Source of the DNA: Paraburkholderia hiiakae
Lineage (GTDB): Bacteria; Pseudomonadota; Gammaproteobacteria; Burkholderiales; Burkholderiaceae
Assembly: GCF_904848665.1 (NCBI RefSeq)
Contig: NZ_CAJHCQ010000001.1
Location: 496,001 to 560,000 of the forward strand
Direction of reading: 5' to 3'
Length of the DNA stretch: 64,000 nt
Below the pieces are notes generated by a model. That model ran no database searches. It saw only the letters and a list, made by a program, of their open reading frames with translations, and was not told the origin of the DNA. The position numbers and the translations under genes were made by a program. This document shows, piece by piece, positions 29,046 through 37,805 of the stretch. Numbering within the stretch: the first letter of the stretch is position 1; each line of letters starts with the position of its first letter.

Positions 29046-30437
29046 TCAGTACGCGTTGCGGCCGATCAGCCCGTGAACGATCGTGGCCGCGATGATGCGC
29101 ATGTCGAGCCAGAACGACCAATGGCCGAGGTAATACAGATCGTGCGCTACGCGCATTTCCATCTTTTCGAGGCGATCGGTTTCCCCGCGAAATCCGTTGA
29201 CCTGTGCCCAGCCGGTAATGCCGGGCTTGATGCGATAGCGGTTGATATAGCCCTTCACCACGCTCTGATAAAGATCGTCGTGCTCGAGCGCATGCGGGCG
29301 GGGGCCGACCACCGACATGTCGCCGCGCAGCACGTTGTAGAACTGCGGCAATTCATCGAGGCTCGTGCGGCGCAGGAACGCGCCGAGACGCGTCACGCGC
29401 GGATCGTGGCGCGTCGCCTGGCTCACCGTGCCGGGCGCTTCCTTGTGCTCGCGCATCGTGCGGAACTTGTAGATCGTGAACACGCGGCCGTCGGCGCCCT
29501 TGCGGCGCTGCCTGAACAACACCGGCCCCGGCGAGGAAACTTTCACCGCAATGGCAATACCGATGAGAAGCGGCATGAGACTCACGAGCGCAAGCGCCGC
29601 GAACACGCGATCGAACATCGCCTTCTTGAACTGCGCGCTCGCGGGCAGTGGCGAGGCGACGAGGTTGATCGCGGGCACGCCGAGCAGCTCGATCACCGTA
29701 CTGGTGTCGAAAAGAGCCAGCGAGCGCACGTCCGGAATGAAGCGGATGTTCACGAGGTCGTTGCGAAACTCGCTCACGAGCCGCACCACCGTGCGCTCCT
29801 CGGCAAGCGAAAGGGCGAGCCACAACTCGTGCACGTCATGCTCGCGGATATGCCGCGCGAACGCCTCGATCGTGTCGCACACCGGCGCGTCTTTCTCGCT
29901 AGCGGGTCGCGCGGATTGCGGCATCGTGTTGTAGAGGGCGCTCGCGCGAAAGCCGGAGCCTGGTTCCGCATCGATGCGCCGCACAATCTCGTCGCACTGC
30001 GAAGCGGAACCCGCAATGGCGACCTGATGGAGATTCATGCCCGCGCGACGCATGTGCGAAAGCACGCCGTGCGCGAGGAAGCGCCACGTGATGAGCAAGC
30101 CGCCCGCAAGCGCCGTCCAGTAAGCGAACCACAGGCGTGAAACGAGGTCGACGTGATGCATCGTTGAGTACATCGAGATCAGCGCGCAGCCCTGCACGAC
30201 GAGCCAGGCAAGCGACACCTGGCCCGCGAGCAGCGCCTTGGAGCGGCCGCGCCACGACTGGTAAAGCTCGAACGCCGGAAAGATCACGAGCGCAAACGCC
30301 GCGGCGAGCAGCACAAAGGCTTCGTTCACGCCGCGCGGCACGACATCGTCGAAGCGGATCTCCGACGCCACGCTCGCGCCGATCATCACGGCAGATACGT
30401 CGAGCACTCTCGCCATCAGATTTTGTAGCTCGCGCAT
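29046..30437 (-). CDS. wcaJ: Undecaprenyl-phosphate glucose phosphotransferase (WcaJ-like initiating enzyme)
   Basis: This 463-residue polyprenol-phosphate hexose-1-phosphate transferase starts at the ATG at 30437 after GGGAGAAAG; the frame opens 27 bases earlier. Four N-terminal transmembrane helices and a nucleotide-binding-like middle domain precede the catalytic domain. That domain starts around FKKAMFDRVFAALALVSLMP (re-entrant helix) and contains GRVFTIYKFRTM, RRTSLDELPQFYNVLRGDMS and VGPRPHA. It transfers glucose-1-phosphate (or another hexose-1-phosphate) to undecaprenyl phosphate and so starts the repeat unit. It sits between manC and wzc in the same operon. Confidence 0.94.
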   Translation of the reverse strand: MRELQNLMARVLDVSAVMIGASVASEIRFDDVVPRGVNEAFVLLAAAFALVIFPAFELYQSWRGRSKALLAGQVSLAWLVVQGCALISMYSTMHHVDLVSRLWFAYWTALAGGLLITWRFLAHGVLSHMRRAGMNLHQVAIAGSASQCDEIVRRIDAEPGSGFRASALYNTMPQSARPASEKDAPVCDTIEAFARHIREHDVHELWLALSLAEERTVVRLVSEFRNDLVNIRFIPDVRSLALFDTSTVIELLGVPAINLVASPLPASAQFKKAMFDRVFAALALVSLMPLLIGIAIAVKVSSPGPVLFRQRRKGADGRVFTIYKFRTMREHKEAPGTVSQATRHDPRVTRLGAFLRRTSLDELPQFYNVLRGDMSVVGPRPHALEHDDLYQSVVKGYINRYRIKPGITGWAQVNGFRGETDRLEKMEMRVAHDLYYLGHWSFWLDMRIIAATIVHGLIGRNAY

Positions 30438-30479
30438 GCTTTCTCCCTTTTTTTCTCCCTGCAAGCCGTGCCGCTGCCT

Positions 30480-31988
30480 TCAACCGCAGCGGCCGTACGT
30501 ATCGTCGAGACGGACGATGTCGTCCTCTCCCAGATACGCTCCCGACTGCACCTCGATGATCTCGAGCGGCACCTTGCCCGGATTTTCCAACCTGTGACGT
30601 ACACCGAGTGGAATGTAAGTGGACTCGTTTTCCGTCAGAAGAAAGGATTCCTCACCACGCGTGACGAGCGCAGTGCCGCGCACAACCGTCCAGTGCTCGG
30701 CGCGATGGTGATGCAGTTGCAGCGAGAGCCGCGCGCCCGGCGTGACGACGATGCGCTTGACCTGGAAGCGCTCGCCGGAATCGATGGAATCGTAGAAGCC
30801 CCACGGACGTTGCACCTTGCGATGCGAATCCGCCTCGGGCGCGTGCTCGGCCTTGATGCGCGCAACGAGCCCCTTCACGTCCTGCACCTTCGAGCGGTCC
30901 GCGACGAGAACCGCATCGGCGGTCTCGACCACCACGAGGTTCGAAGTCCCCACGCAAGCCACGAGCCTGCCGTCGGAATGCGCGTAGGTCGCAACCGCCC
31001 CCTCGAACACCACGCGCCCGCGTCCCACATTGCCGTCTTCGTCTTTTTCCATCGCGGCCCACACGGCGTCCCACGAGCCGAGGTCGGACCAGCCCGCGTC
31101 GAGCGCGACCACCACGCCTTCGGGCGTCCAGCCGTTGCTGCCCGAAAGCCGCTCCATGACCGCGTAATCGATCGAGTCGGACGGTGCGCGCTTGAAGGCG
31201 TCTGCGGCCGGCCGGAACACGGGGCCGTCTTGCTGCCCGTCGACGAATGCGGCAAGGCACGCTGCATGCATGTCGGGCTGCAGTGCGCGCAGCGCGTCGA
31301 GCCAGACGCTCGCACGCATCACGAAGATGCCGCTGTTCCACCAGTAGCCACCCTGCGCGATGTATTGCGTGGCGAGTTCAGGCGCGGGCTTCTCGACGAA
31401 GCCGTCGATGCGGTGCGCGCCGTCGGCAATCGCCTCGCCCACGCGGATGTAACCAAACCCCGTTTCAGGCGAGCGCGGCGGCACGCCCAGCGTGACGATT
31501 GCGCCGCGCTGCGCATGTCGCGCGGCGCATTCGAGCGCGCGCTGCAGAGCAGCCGTATCCGCAATCGCATGGTCCGAAGGCATGACGATCAAGATCGCGT
31601 CGTCACCGTTTGCGCATGCGAGCGCCGCGCCGAGTGTGAGCGCCGGCGCCGTGTCGCGCCGCGCCGGCTCGACCACGAGCCGCGCGTCCATGCCGCACGC
31701 ACGCAACTGATCGACGATCACGAAGCGGTGTTCTTCACCACATACGACGATTGGCGAACTCGCGACCTGCCACTCTGACGAAAAGCCGTCGAGACGATGC
31801 ACGGTTGCCTGCAGCAGCGTATCGCTGCCCACCACACCAATTAGCTGCTTAGGGAAATGCTCGCGCGACATGGGCCACAAACGCGTGCCAGATCCGCCCG
31901 CCAGCACAAGCGGCACGATGCGCGTGCACGCTGCGGCTTCGACGCGGGCCTGACTCTGGCCCTCCTGAATCGATGACCTTTCATTCAT
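30480..31988 (-). CDS. manC: Mannose-1-phosphate guanylyltransferase / mannose-6-phosphate isomerase
   Basis: This 502-residue bifunctional type II enzyme supplies GDP-mannose. The N-terminal nucleotidyltransferase has VLAGGSGTRLWPMSREHFPK at about residues 28-47 and the GFVEKP motif. The C-terminal cupin (RPWGFYDSIDSGERFQVKRI, LQLHHHRAEHWTVVRGTA) carries the isomerase-type metal-binding His residues. The ATG at 31988 is preceded by AGGAG at 7 bases. It is the first biosynthetic gene of the leftward run manC-wcaJ-wzc-gmd-fcl. Phosphomannomutase is not present here and must be encoded elsewhere. Confidence 0.95.
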   Translation of the reverse strand: MNERSSIQEGQSQARVEAAACTRIVPLVLAGGSGTRLWPMSREHFPKQLIGVVGSDTLLQATVHRLDGFSSEWQVASSPIVVCGEEHRFVIVDQLRACGMDARLVVEPARRDTAPALTLGAALACANGDDAILIVMPSDHAIADTAALQRALECAARHAQRGAIVTLGVPPRSPETGFGYIRVGEAIADGAHRIDGFVEKPAPELATQYIAQGGYWWNSGIFVMRASVWLDALRALQPDMHAACLAAFVDGQQDGPVFRPAADAFKRAPSDSIDYAVMERLSGSNGWTPEGVVVALDAGWSDLGSWDAVWAAMEKDEDGNVGRGRVVFEGAVATYAHSDGRLVACVGTSNLVVVETADAVLVADRSKVQDVKGLVARIKAEHAPEADSHRKVQRPWGFYDSIDSGERFQVKRIVVTPGARLSLQLHHHRAEHWTVVRGTALVTRGEESFLLTENESTYIPLGVRHRLENPGKVPLEIIEVQSGAYLGEDDIVRLDDTYGRCG

Positions 31989-32067
31989 GTTCGGACTCCT
32001 GCATATCGGGCAGGATCGCCTCGACTCGCGACGAGCGACCCTGTTACGGCGATGTGCGATCGTTATT

Positions 32068-32092
32068 ACCGCGGCGTTACGAGGACCGCGGT
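32068..32092. repeat. Inverted repeat upstream of manC
   Basis: ACCGCGG at 32068-32074 and CCGCGGT at 32086-32092 form an inverted repeat spanning the end of the araC-type gene and the 103-base gap before manC. It could be an operator for the biosynthetic operon or part of a hairpin ending the regulator transcript. Confidence 0.4.
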
Positions 32093-33096
32093 TACAGTGC
32101 CTCTACACCGGCCTCGCGGCGGCTCTGCTCGCGGTATTCGGTGGGCGAAATCATCATGCGTTTGCGGAAGATCTTGGCGAGGCGGTCGCCATTGCCCATC
32201 CCGGTGCGGCGCGCGATCTTGTCGACCGGCAATTCCGAATCGGTGAGCAGGCTGCAGGTAATTGCAAGGCGCGCATGCAAAAGGTAATCAGATGGCGTGA
32301 TGCCCATCTCCAGCTTGAAGCGGCGCAGAAAGTTTCGCTCGCTCATCGCCGCGACCTGTGCCGCGTCCGCTATCGAAATGGCGCGCTGACAGTTTTCCTG
32401 CAGCCAGCGCGCCGCTGCACGCACTTTGTCAGCCGGCGCGCTGCCAAGCGCATCGCCGAGAAACGGCAACAGGTTGCCGCCCGAATCGGGCATGAGCCGC
32501 TCCGTCACGGCGCGCGCAACATCGACACCCAAGTCGCGCTTAACAAGCGTGAGCGCGCTCTTCATCGACTCGAGCCGGTCGCCGGCGTCGCCGCCCGCTT
32601 CCTCGCGTCCCGTTTGCATCGCAAACGAGCCGAACTCGTGTTGCGTGCGCTGGCCGCACAGGCTCGCCGCCTCGAGCAGCGAACGGCCTTCACCAATCGG
32701 ACGAATGGTGCCGGTATTCGCATGCACGCGACGCAGCCATGCGACGAGACGCTCGTCGTTGGCGGCCGCGAAGGCGCCCTTTCCACCCGCCACGAACAGC
32801 GCGTCGAAGCCGACGTAGTGGCGTGCATCGAGTCCATCTGTCCAGACCCGTACCGACGACGAGCACGTCACGTTGCCGCCATCGGCTGAAAGGATGCTTA
32901 CATCGTAAGGTGAGCTACGAGTGGTGTCTGTCGAGAGTTCGTTCGCTACATGAAACACTTCAGCCACAATACCGGCGCCAAGGAGCGAACAACCATCGAA
33001 CAGCAGAATTGCGATATGACGCACCTCTCGACTGATGCCCGCGGTCACTAGATGCGGGCGACTGAACGACGGTAAATCCAGACTTGCGTACGCCAT
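32092..33096 (-). CDS. GlxA-like AraC family transcriptional regulator (copy 1)
   Basis: This 334-residue regulator has an N-terminal DJ-1/class I amidotransferase-like domain (IAILLFDGCSLLGAGIVAEV, GFDALFVAGGKGAF). The C-terminal AraC DNA-binding domain begins near AARWLQENCQRAISIADAAQ and ends MISPTEYREQSRREA, with two helix-turn-helix motifs. The usual Cys-containing nucleophile elbow is replaced by GEGRSLLEAASLCG, so the domain is probably a non-catalytic sensor. It lies immediately upstream of, and in the same direction as, manC. A paralogue with the same domain order lies at 36691. Likely controls EPS genes (inference). Confidence 0.88.
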   Translation of the reverse strand: MAYASLDLPSFSRPHLVTAGISREVRHIAILLFDGCSLLGAGIVAEVFHVANELSTDTTRSSPYDVSILSADGGNVTCSSSVRVWTDGLDARHYVGFDALFVAGGKGAFAAANDERLVAWLRRVHANTGTIRPIGEGRSLLEAASLCGQRTQHEFGSFAMQTGREEAGGDAGDRLESMKSALTLVKRDLGVDVARAVTERLMPDSGGNLLPFLGDALGSAPADKVRAAARWLQENCQRAISIADAAQVAAMSERNFLRRFKLEMGITPSDYLLHARLAITCSLLTDSELPVDKIARRTGMGNGDRLAKIFRKRMMISPTEYREQSRREAGVEAL

Positions 33097-33724
33097 GCTT
33101 TTCCCCTAAACAATCCCCCGTACCAAGCGAAAAGTCCCGGTAATAGCATTTCGATAGCATTCCATGTGCAGTGCATCATATGCAGAGAAAAATTCCCGCA
33201 ACGACGACTGACCGAAACTGGCGAGACATTGGCGCATTTAGTCCGGTCGAGGACCGTTTAGAGGCTTGGGCGCCGAGTCAAATGACAAAAAGCAAACTGC
33301 GTGAAAGGCAATTTGTTCGATTACATCGACTTGGGCAAAAGTGCCGGATAACCGTTACAGGCCGGTATTTTCGCCTTTGTTACGACAAAATCGTTCGATG
33401 CCTTCCGATCGATGCGTACGCATGGGATGGAAGAGAAACGAGCAATAAAAGACTGCGACTCTATTCGTCTGATTAAATGATGTTTAAGAATCTTTGCGCT
33501 CAAATTTGGAGCATGCGAAACGCAGTTTAAACCTGTTAAATCCTGTTTGCGCCGCACAATAAAAAAATTCACAAAAAGCCGCTTTATATGCTTGGACTCC
33601 GCGAGCACTGCACAACTCTCTCGCGGGGCTTCCAGGGAGAATTGCGCGAAAAGCCTGGACGCTGGCGTCAAATGACTTGCTCGAACAACTAGGCTTACCC
33701 TTTCATGCTGTGAGGAACCTGCCA
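33097..33724. other. Long A+T-rich intergenic region between regulator and glycosidase genes
   Basis: This 628-base divergent spacer is visibly richer in A+T than the coding DNA around it. It holds the ATAGCATT repeats described separately, a GTTTAAAC palindrome at 33525-33532, and a CCGCGAG/CTCGCGG inverted repeat near 33598-33625. There is also a TGG-N10-GC pattern at 33219-33233 that loosely resembles a sigma-54 site. Open frames in it (for example 33171-33476) have no protein-like composition. Probably the main regulatory region for this end of the EPS locus. Confidence 0.5.
33143..33161. promoter_or_regulatory. Tandem ATAGCATT direct repeats upstream of the araC-type gene
   Basis: ATAGCATT occurs at 33143-33150 and 33154-33161, an 11-base period equal to one helical turn, 47-65 bases upstream of the regulator start. 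Same-face direct repeats are the usual layout of AraC-type half-sites, so autoregulation is plausible. Not tested against other loci. Confidence 0.4.
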
Positions 33725-35710
33725 ATGACATTGCGCCTAGCCCTTGCATCCGCGTTCGTGACCCCTCGTTGCGCGTGCCGCTCGCGCGCCTGTTCATGGG
33801 TGCCGGCTGCAACGCTCGCGCTCGTCCTTCTCGGCATCCTTTTCCCGGCAGTGAGTTGCCGCGCCGCCGACGCGCCCGTTTGCAGGAGCGCCGCCAGCCG
33901 CGCGGCGACAGACACAGGCGACGATCCCATCTCGGCCGACACACCCGGCAGCGACGGCACCCGGCTCTTTCCCCACGGCAAGAGCGTGCGTATCGAAGTG
34001 ACCACGCGCGCTACGCGCGACGACAAGGTGCAATGGCAGCTCACGGATACGTGGAGCCGCCCGCAGGCCAGTGGCAACTTCACGGTGGCAGCCGGCCCAC
34101 GCGTCACGTCGCTCACCTGCACGCTGCCGCAGGCGGGCTACTTCGCGTTTTCGGCGTCGCTGGCTTCGCAATCCTCTGCGGGTTTGCCCCAGCGCGGCAC
34201 GCGGCCGGCCGGCATCACAACGTTCGGCGTGCTGCCCGATGTGAGCGCAGCACTGCCCGCACCGATCTTTGCGCGCCAGGACCTGCACCGCTTCGGCGGA
34301 CAAGGCTCAGCATATATCGCGCCCGGCCAGCACTGTTGCGGCGGGGACGGCTTGCGTCCGCTCTACACGGACCTCGGCCTTGCGTGGGCCAACGACAAGC
34401 GCGGCTGGTATGTCATGGAACCGAAAGGTCCCAATACATTCGATGCTGCCGCCTCCCAGCTCGATCTGCAGTTCAAGCCTGGCGACATCATGCGATTGAT
34501 CACGCTCGACGGGTTTCCCGCGTGGGCGAGTCCGAACGGCGAGGAGACCCACAGCTACGTGCCTTCGTCATTGGCCCAATTGCGCGATTACATGTCGCGC
34601 GTAGGCGCGGAGTCCGCACGCATCCGCGCGCGTGTCTTCCCGCGCCAGGCGCACAACTACTATCAGGTCACGTGGGAGCCCGACAAGGACGGCGGGCTGC
34701 CGTGGAAAGACACGGACGCGCATTTCGTCGATCTCTACAAGACCGTCTACGAGGGCATGCACTCCACCGACCCGTCGGCGATCGTGATGGGCCCAACCTA
34801 TGCAGGCGTGCAGGGCAACACGGAGTGGCTCAAGAAGTTCGCACCGCTTGGCATTGCTAAATATATCGATGGTGTGACGATCCACGGCTACTACGATTTC
34901 GGCACGAGCCCTTCGCATCCACCGGAACGTTTGTACGGCGCACCCGACAAAGGCACGCTTTCGCTGCCTGAAGCCATGCGTGAGCTGCGCGCGACAATGC
35001 GCGACATGCTCAAACCCGGCGCCCCGCTCTTCGTGACCGAAACAGGTATTAGTTACGACATCGGTACGAACTACGCGGCCAACTATCCCGACGCGCAAAC
35101 GCTCTACGCGCAGGGTGCGGTCGTGGCGCGCGCGCATCTGATCCTGCTAGGCGAAGGCGCGGACACCACGTTCATTTTCTATGGCGCGGACATGCCGGAG
35201 ACGACGCCCGGCTACGGCGTGTTCTTCGAACTCGAACATCCGAAGGGCATGTACGGCGCGTCGAACATCAGCCCCAAGCCGGCCGCGCTCGCGGTCGCGA
35301 CCATGACGCGGCTGATCGACGGTACGTATACACTCGGGCCGCTGCGCGGCACGCCCGCGGGCGTCTACGCTTACGCGTTCGCGCGGCCGGGCAATAGCGG
35401 CAATAAAGACAGCAAAGGCGGGGGCAAGGTGATCACGGCGCTGTGGAGCCACGACAACGCGCGCTGGAGCGCGAAAACCGGCTTCGATGCAACGCGCGCG
35501 ACGAACTACACGCTTCAGGTGGACGCGCGCGGGCGCTCGGGCCAGGTGAGCGTGTTCGACATGATGGGCAACCCGACCACGATGACTTACAACGACGGCA
35601 TGCTCCCGCTGCGCCTGACCGAGTCGCCCGTTTATGTGGTGTCGGACAACGCCGATGTCGCCAGATCGAACGCCGTCACGCCCGCAGGCTACGTCGCGCC
35701 GAAGCCTTGA
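33725..35710 (+). CDS. Secreted glycoside hydrolase, clan A-like (PslG/GH39-like)
   Basis: This 661-residue exported protein has an N-terminal signal segment (PAATLALVLLGILFPAVSC, cleavage likely near RAADA). A beta-rich domain follows, then a TIM-barrel-like catalytic region. Two candidate catalytic acids are visible: Glu318 in VTWEPDKDGG (acid/base) and Glu439 in LFVTETGIS (nucleophile). The Asn normally preceding the acid/base in clan A is Trp here. A C-terminal beta domain (residues about 540-650) follows. The layout recalls PslG, which trims EPS during export. The start at 33725 is preferred; the frame extends to a TTG at 33677. Substrate is unknown. Confidence 0.75.
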   Translation: MTLRLALASAFVTPRCACRSRACSWVPAATLALVLLGILFPAVSCRAADAPVCRSAASRAATDTGDDPISADTPGSDGTRLFPHGKSVRIEVTTRATRDDKVQWQLTDTWSRPQASGNFTVAAGPRVTSLTCTLPQAGYFAFSASLASQSSAGLPQRGTRPAGITTFGVLPDVSAALPAPIFARQDLHRFGGQGSAYIAPGQHCCGGDGLRPLYTDLGLAWANDKRGWYVMEPKGPNTFDAAASQLDLQFKPGDIMRLITLDGFPAWASPNGEETHSYVPSSLAQLRDYMSRVGAESARIRARVFPRQAHNYYQVTWEPDKDGGLPWKDTDAHFVDLYKTVYEGMHSTDPSAIVMGPTYAGVQGNTEWLKKFAPLGIAKYIDGVTIHGYYDFGTSPSHPPERLYGAPDKGTLSLPEAMRELRATMRDMLKPGAPLFVTETGISYDIGTNYAANYPDAQTLYAQGAVVARAHLILLGEGADTTFIFYGADMPETTPGYGVFFELEHPKGMYGASNISPKPAALAVATMTRLIDGTYTLGPLRGTPAGVYAYAFARPGNSGNKDSKGGGKVITALWSHDNARWSAKTGFDATRATNYTLQVDARGRSGQVSVFDMMGNPTTMTYNDGMLPLRLTESPVYVVSDNADVARSNAVTPAGYVAPKP

Positions 35711-35900
35711 GCGCGTGGGCGACGCCCCGCATCTTGGCCCACGATAGCGAGACTTAGGCGGCTGTGGACAGTGCAACGCGATATTGACCCGCCTAGACTG
35801 CTCTAGAACGCGACGCCTGATTGTCATGCGCCGCGCGCGCAGCGGCTGCGCTCGAGACAATCATATCGACACGACCGACACCCCACGGATCCACTCGTCC

Positions 35901-36353
35901 ATGCTGTCGCCTACCGAATTCCTCGAGGTGGTGCGGCTCGCACCGCTTGTCGGGATCGACCTCATCGTCGCTGATGCCGACGGCCGCGTGCTGGTGGGCG
36001 AGCGACGCAATCGCCCGGCGCGCGGCAAGTGGTTCGTGCCGGGCGGACGCATTCGCAAGGACGAATGGCTCGACGCCGCATTCACGCGCATCGTCGAAAC
36101 GGAGCTCGGCATTGCGGGCATGCAGCGCTCGGCCGCTCGCTTCGTCGGCGTGTACGAGCATCACTATCCGGACAACTTCGCGGCTGAGAACGGCATCGGC
36201 ACACATTATGTTGTGCTTGCTTACGCGTTCATGCTGGACAGCACCGTGCCAGTCGGGCGCTTCGATCAGCACAGCCAGTACGCGTGGCTGTGGCCCGAGG
36301 AACTGCTGATGCGCGATGACGTGCACAAGAGCTCGAAACAATATTTCCGCTGA
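35901..36353 (+). CDS. gmm: GDP-mannose mannosyl hydrolase (Nudix, WcaH/Gmm-like)
   Basis: This 150-residue Nudix hydrolase matches colanic acid WcaH along its length: MLSPTEFLEVVRLAPLVGID, RNRPARGKWFVPGGRIRKDE, AFTRIVETELGI, THYVVLAYAF and the C-terminal DDVHKSSKQYF. The modified Nudix box (GGRIRKDEW...ETELG) is typical of the GDP-mannose hydrolase subgroup, which cleaves GDP-mannose to GDP and mannose and may tune the GDP-mannose/GDP-fucose balance. The frame is open back to 35784, but the conserved protein starts at 35901. It lies 190 bases after the glycosidase gene on the same strand. Confidence 0.9.
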   Translation: MLSPTEFLEVVRLAPLVGIDLIVADADGRVLVGERRNRPARGKWFVPGGRIRKDEWLDAAFTRIVETELGIAGMQRSAARFVGVYEHHYPDNFAAENGIGTHYVVLAYAFMLDSTVPVGRFDQHSQYAWLWPEELLMRDDVHKSSKQYFR

Positions 36354-36690
36354 AAACGCGCAAGTGCCAGACACACACGCGCATTGCTTTGCGCGCGGAC
36401 GTTGCGAAGCTCACATGTGGGTGGCGCTCGCGTGTGCCCGTGTGCGCCACGCGCGCGGGGCCCGAGTGCAACGCTCGAGCGAGCCCAAGCCAGCCTACCA
36501 GCGCATACCGAACCATTCTGCCAACTTCTCGGCATTTTCAGACTGCGCCGTGCGCCAGGGGTTCACCGGCCTATCATGAATCCCGAGAGCGTGATGTGAC
36601 CGCATGTAACAGCCCGAACAGCCGGATCAGGGCACGCGGCGCAAAAACGCAACGTACTCCTGCGAATCCTTTCTGCGCGAGGAACCGGCC
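36354..36690. other. Intergenic region upstream of second AraC-type regulator
   Basis: 337 bases with several short overlapping open frames but no plausible protein, RNA or strong hairpin. GC-rich GTGTGC/GCGCGC runs lie near 36420-36470. GAGGAA at 36681-36686 is the ribosome site of the regulator. Confidence 0.4.
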
Positions 36691-37695
36691 ATGTACATCG
36701 ATAGGGTGGTCTGCCGGCAAGCCGCTTTCCAGCCGCGCGGCGCTCACTTGAATTTCGGACACGTGGCCAAACGCATAGCCATTCTGGTTTTCGAGGGCTT
36801 CCCGCTTGGGGACGTGACCTTGCTCGCCGACGTGTTTCGTCTTGCGAACGATGCCTGCGCCGACACGCTTCCTGCTTATTCGATCGTCATGCTTTCCGAG
36901 CCTGGCGGCAACGTGGCCAGCGGCTGCGGCCTGCGGATATGGTCCGAGAGCCTGCATGGCCCGCTGCGCAGCGGCTTCGACACGCTATTCATCGCCGGCG
37001 GCCCCGGTGCGATGGAGGCGCGCGACAATGCGCGACTCATCACGCGGCTTCAGATGCTCGCACCGAAGGTACGCATCATCCGCGCGCTCGGCGAGGGACG
37101 TGCCGTGCTCGCCGCCGCAGATGTGCCCTTCCTGCGCACGGGCGGCAATACGGCAAGCTCGGCGCAGCGGTTGCGCCGCGCGCTGGAGGCGCGCAACGCC
37201 GGCGCTTCGGTCGTGACGCCTTCCGAGGCGCTCGTCGCCGCGCTGAAGGTGGTCAAGCGCAATCACGGCGTGGCGCTTGCGCAGCGTGTTTCCGAGGACT
37301 CGATGCCGGGCTCCTGGGAACGGCTCGGCCCCATGCTCGACGATGGCGAGGCGGACAGCGCAAACGGCAAGATCAACTCGGCGGCTCACTGGCTGCGCGA
37401 GAACTACCACCAGCCGATATCGGTCGCCGACGCGGCGCGCGTCGCGCAGATGAGCATGCGCAACTTCCTGCGCCACTTCAAGACGCAAACGGGCCTCACG
37501 CCGTCCGAATATCTGCTGCGTACCCGGCTCGATGCGAGTTGCCTGTTGCTTGCGCAAACCAATCTTCCCATCGACGAGATCGCGCAACGCTGCGGCGTGC
37601 CGCGCGGCGAGCGTCTGGCGCGGATCTTCCGGCGCAGGCTCTCGATTTCGCCATCGGGGTATCGCGCGGTAAACCGGAGGGCCTCGGGCGAGTGA
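36691..37695 (+). CDS. GlxA-like AraC family transcriptional regulator (copy 2)
   Basis: This 334-residue protein has the same length and domain order as the regulator at 32092-33096. The DJ-1/amidotransferase-like N-terminus (IAILVFEGFPLGDVTLLADV, GFDTLFIAGGPGAM) lacks the nucleophile Cys; the elbow reads LGEGRAVLAAADV. The AraC domain shows RENYHQPISVADAARVAQMS and a second helix-turn-helix ending IFRRRLSISPSGYR. GAGGAA precedes the ATG. Its effector is unknown. Position at the right edge of the EPS module suggests control of gmm/glycosidase or EPS genes, but that is inference. Confidence 0.87.
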   Translation: MYIDRVVCRQAAFQPRGAHLNFGHVAKRIAILVFEGFPLGDVTLLADVFRLANDACADTLPAYSIVMLSEPGGNVASGCGLRIWSESLHGPLRSGFDTLFIAGGPGAMEARDNARLITRLQMLAPKVRIIRALGEGRAVLAAADVPFLRTGGNTASSAQRLRRALEARNAGASVVTPSEALVAALKVVKRNHGVALAQRVSEDSMPGSWERLGPMLDDGEADSANGKINSAAHWLRENYHQPISVADAARVAQMSMRNFLRHFKTQTGLTPSEYLLRTRLDASCLLLAQTNLPIDEIAQRCGVPRGERLARIFRRRLSISPSGYRAVNRRASGE

Positions 37696-37736
37696 CTCCG
37701 GTTGCAAATCGATACATGATTTACTGCTGCTCACGC

Positions 37737-37767
37737 AAGACGCCGAGCTTTCGCGCGGCGTCTTTTT
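37737..37767 (+). terminator. Intrinsic terminator after AraC-type regulator
   Basis: AAGACGCCG (37737-37745) pairs with CGGCGTCTT (37756-37764), followed by further T residues to 37767. It lies between convergent genes, so it may also serve hmp from the other side. Confidence 0.8.
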
Positions 37768-37805
37768 CATTCGGCGTACTCAGTATGTAACGTCAGCGTG
37801 CAACG

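Noticed and set aside
33219..33233. TGG-N10-GC pattern upstream of the glycosidase
   Set aside because: Such patterns occur by chance in GC-rich DNA. It is about 490 bases from the gene and the -24/-12 bases match only partly.
33171..33476. 101-codon frame in the A+T-rich spacer
   Set aside because: No good ribosome site, no recognisable motif, and composition unlike neighbouring proteins; treated as noncoding.
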